In this document: positions 62,945 to 64,000 of the stretch, in pieces | How the letters are laid out: each line of letters opens with the position of its first letter | Numbering within the stretch: the stretch's first letter is position 1 | Origin: Xiheibacterium sp038325765 | GTDB taxonomy: Bacteria; Myxococcota_A; Polyangia; Nannocystales; Nannocystaceae | Assembly (NCBI GenBank): GCA_038325765.1 | Contig: JBBQJI010000026.1 | Location: forward strand, 35,845-99,844 | DNA length: 64,000 bases | Direction of reading: 5' to 3' | Made by a program: the position numbers and the translations under genes | Notes under the pieces: model-generated | What the model was told of the DNA's origin: nothing | Databases searched by the model: none | The model's input: the letters and a program-made list of their open reading frames with translations, nothing else

Positions 62945-64000
62945 ATGCGCGATGGCTTCTTGATCCAAACCCTGCCGTTTTTCACCGGCGCTCTCGCCTT
63001 CCTCCCCGGCTGTTCGTCGTCGTCGAACAACGACCCGACGGAGACCACCGAGACCCCCACCACCAGCGTGTCCGCGACCGATCCGTCGACGAGCACCACC
63101 GATGAGCCAACGACGACGACGTCACCGACTTCACCGACTTCGTCGTCGGAGACGCTCACCACCGCGGTCGACACCACCGACACGGGCGATCTCGAGTGCG
63201 GCGCCGGGACCTGTGGTTCGCCCGCGGACGCCGGATGGTTCGGCCCCGCCGTCTACGCTCGGGTCACGCCCGGCGCGGCTCTGCCGAGCTGCACGCCGGA
63301 GTATCCCGATGCCGGTCCGACGTTGCTCGACGGATTCCAGGATCCGGGACCGGCGGCGTGCGAGTGCTCCTGCGAGCTCACGCAAGCGCCGAACTGCAAC
63401 CCGAACTTCCGCGGCACCATGGACCTCATCGGGAACTACTGCGGCTACAACTCGGTGGCAGTGACGCCGGCCTGTACCAACCAGTCATTCGTCCGTGCCC
63501 AGGTGAGTGCGTTCGGCTACGGTGCCGGTGTCTGCGAGGAGACTGAGTCCGAGGAGATCCCACCGATCCCCTGGAATGCGACGATCCGCACCTGCCGGGT
63601 CCCGGAGAACGCGCTTTCATGCAGCGACGGTGGCGTGTGCCTCCCGGCCCAGCCCGAGGGCTTCGAAGACAACTGGTGCATGTACAAGCAGGGCGACCAC
63701 GAGTGCCCCGCAGGCCCGTACGGCAACAAGTCCATCTTCTGGAGCGGCGCCGAGGACACGCGGGGCTGCAGCAACTGCACCTGCGGCACCTCGGGCACCA
63801 GCTGCTCCGACACGCAGGTGGAGATCTACGACCTGCCCAACTGCGAGGGAGCGCCCTCGACCACGATCACGGCCGGCGGAGCGTGCATGATGGTCACCGG
63901 CCAGTCCTTCGCCGGCAGCTCCGCTTCCGCGAGCTGCCCCGTGACCACCATGGCCGAGCCCGTGGGGTCCGTCGCGCCGATGGGCGAGTTCACGTTCTGC
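62945..64000 (+). CDS. Cys-rich lipoprotein, 3' end outside window
   Basis: 352 codons visible, frame open to the end. The signal peptide ends AFLPGC, followed by a Thr/Ser/Asp linker to about residue 75. The rest is rich in Cys (about two dozen; CGAGTCG, CECSC, CSNCTCGTSGTSC), implying a disulphide-bonded extracellular domain. No known family can be named. Style matches other surface lipoproteins of this genome. Confidence 0.8.
   Translation, partial: MRDGFLIQTLPFFTGALAFLPGCSSSSNNDPTETTETPTTSVSATDPSTSTTDEPTTTTSPTSPTSSSETLTTAVDTTDTGDLECGAGTCGSPADAGWFGPAVYARVTPGAALPSCTPEYPDAGPTLLDGFQDPGPAACECSCELTQAPNCNPNFRGTMDLIGNYCGYNSVAVTPACTNQSFVRAQVSAFGYGAGVCEETESEEIPPIPWNATIRTCRVPENALSCSDGGVCLPAQPEGFEDNWCMYKQGDHECPAGPYGNKSIFWSGAEDTRGCSNCTCGTSGTSCSDTQVEIYDLPNCEGAPSTTITAGGACMMVTGQSFAGSSASASCPVTTMAEPVGSVAPMGEFTFC

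Overview
The window is 64 kb of very GC-rich DNA, densely coding on both strands. I read it as chromosomal DNA of a myxobacterium (Myxococcota). The reasons are eukaryotic-like Ser/Thr kinases with TPR tails, a sigma factor of the Myxococcales-specific type, many secreted lipoproteins with Ser/Thr/Asp/Gly-rich linkers, and 'DxDNDxDG' motifs. A place near Nannocystaceae is only an impression. I see no integrase, transposase, phage gene or CRISPR array.

Layout. 1-11.6 kb: a truncated receptor kinase, a SpoIID-lectin lipoprotein, a propeller lipoprotein, a SHOCT protein, a Cys-rich lipoprotein, a sigma factor divergent from a giant kinase-TPR receptor, a MepA-like endopeptidase and a DUF2007 protein. 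11.7-18.6 kb: propeller and beta-helix lipoproteins, a PiT-like permease, a PAS-receiver protein and a lone ketoacyl synthase. 18.7-25.4 kb: a second kinase-TPR receptor translationally coupled to a large membrane protein, then a putative outer-membrane barrel. 25.5-28.4 kb: DUF47 plus PiT phosphate transport, prs and tRNA-Gln(TTG). 28.6-35.2 kb: a soluble zinc-ribbon kinase-ATPase and a catalytic/non-catalytic M16 protease pair. 35.2-43.2 kb: mostly housekeeping genes (glmS, moaC, pntAB), with a sucrase/ferredoxin-like protein and an adenylating enzyme. 43.3-49.5 kb: a small membrane protein, ppx plus a PHP phosphoesterase, and tolQ-tolR-tolA-like-tolB. 49.6-64 kb: three tandem paralogous lipoproteins, a trypsin-like lipoprotein, a DUF4139 lipoprotein, a serine hydrolase, pyrF, a PH-domain protein, a lone P-loop ATPase, an M28 peptidase and a Cys-rich lipoprotein cut by the window end.

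How the genes fit together. The dominant theme is the cell surface: at least twelve lipoproteins or exported hydrolases, peptidoglycan-active enzymes, the Tol envelope machine and transmembrane kinases that could sense the periplasm. Three kinases share an extracytoplasmic W-x7-C...C-L module just outside the membrane. One of them carries an anti-sigma-like N-terminus and is divergent from a sigma factor, which suggests a kinase/sigma signalling unit.

The most striking non-coding signal is a TAnnnT hexamer that ends 5-10 nt before the start codon of eighteen genes, usually with no Shine-Dalgarno. This is what leaderless transcription would look like. Genes that have a Shine-Dalgarno have the hexamer farther upstream or not at all. 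Several convergent gene pairs end in hairpins that lack T-tracts. No stretch over 300 bases lacks a gene; the longest gaps are described as repeats or intergenic entries.
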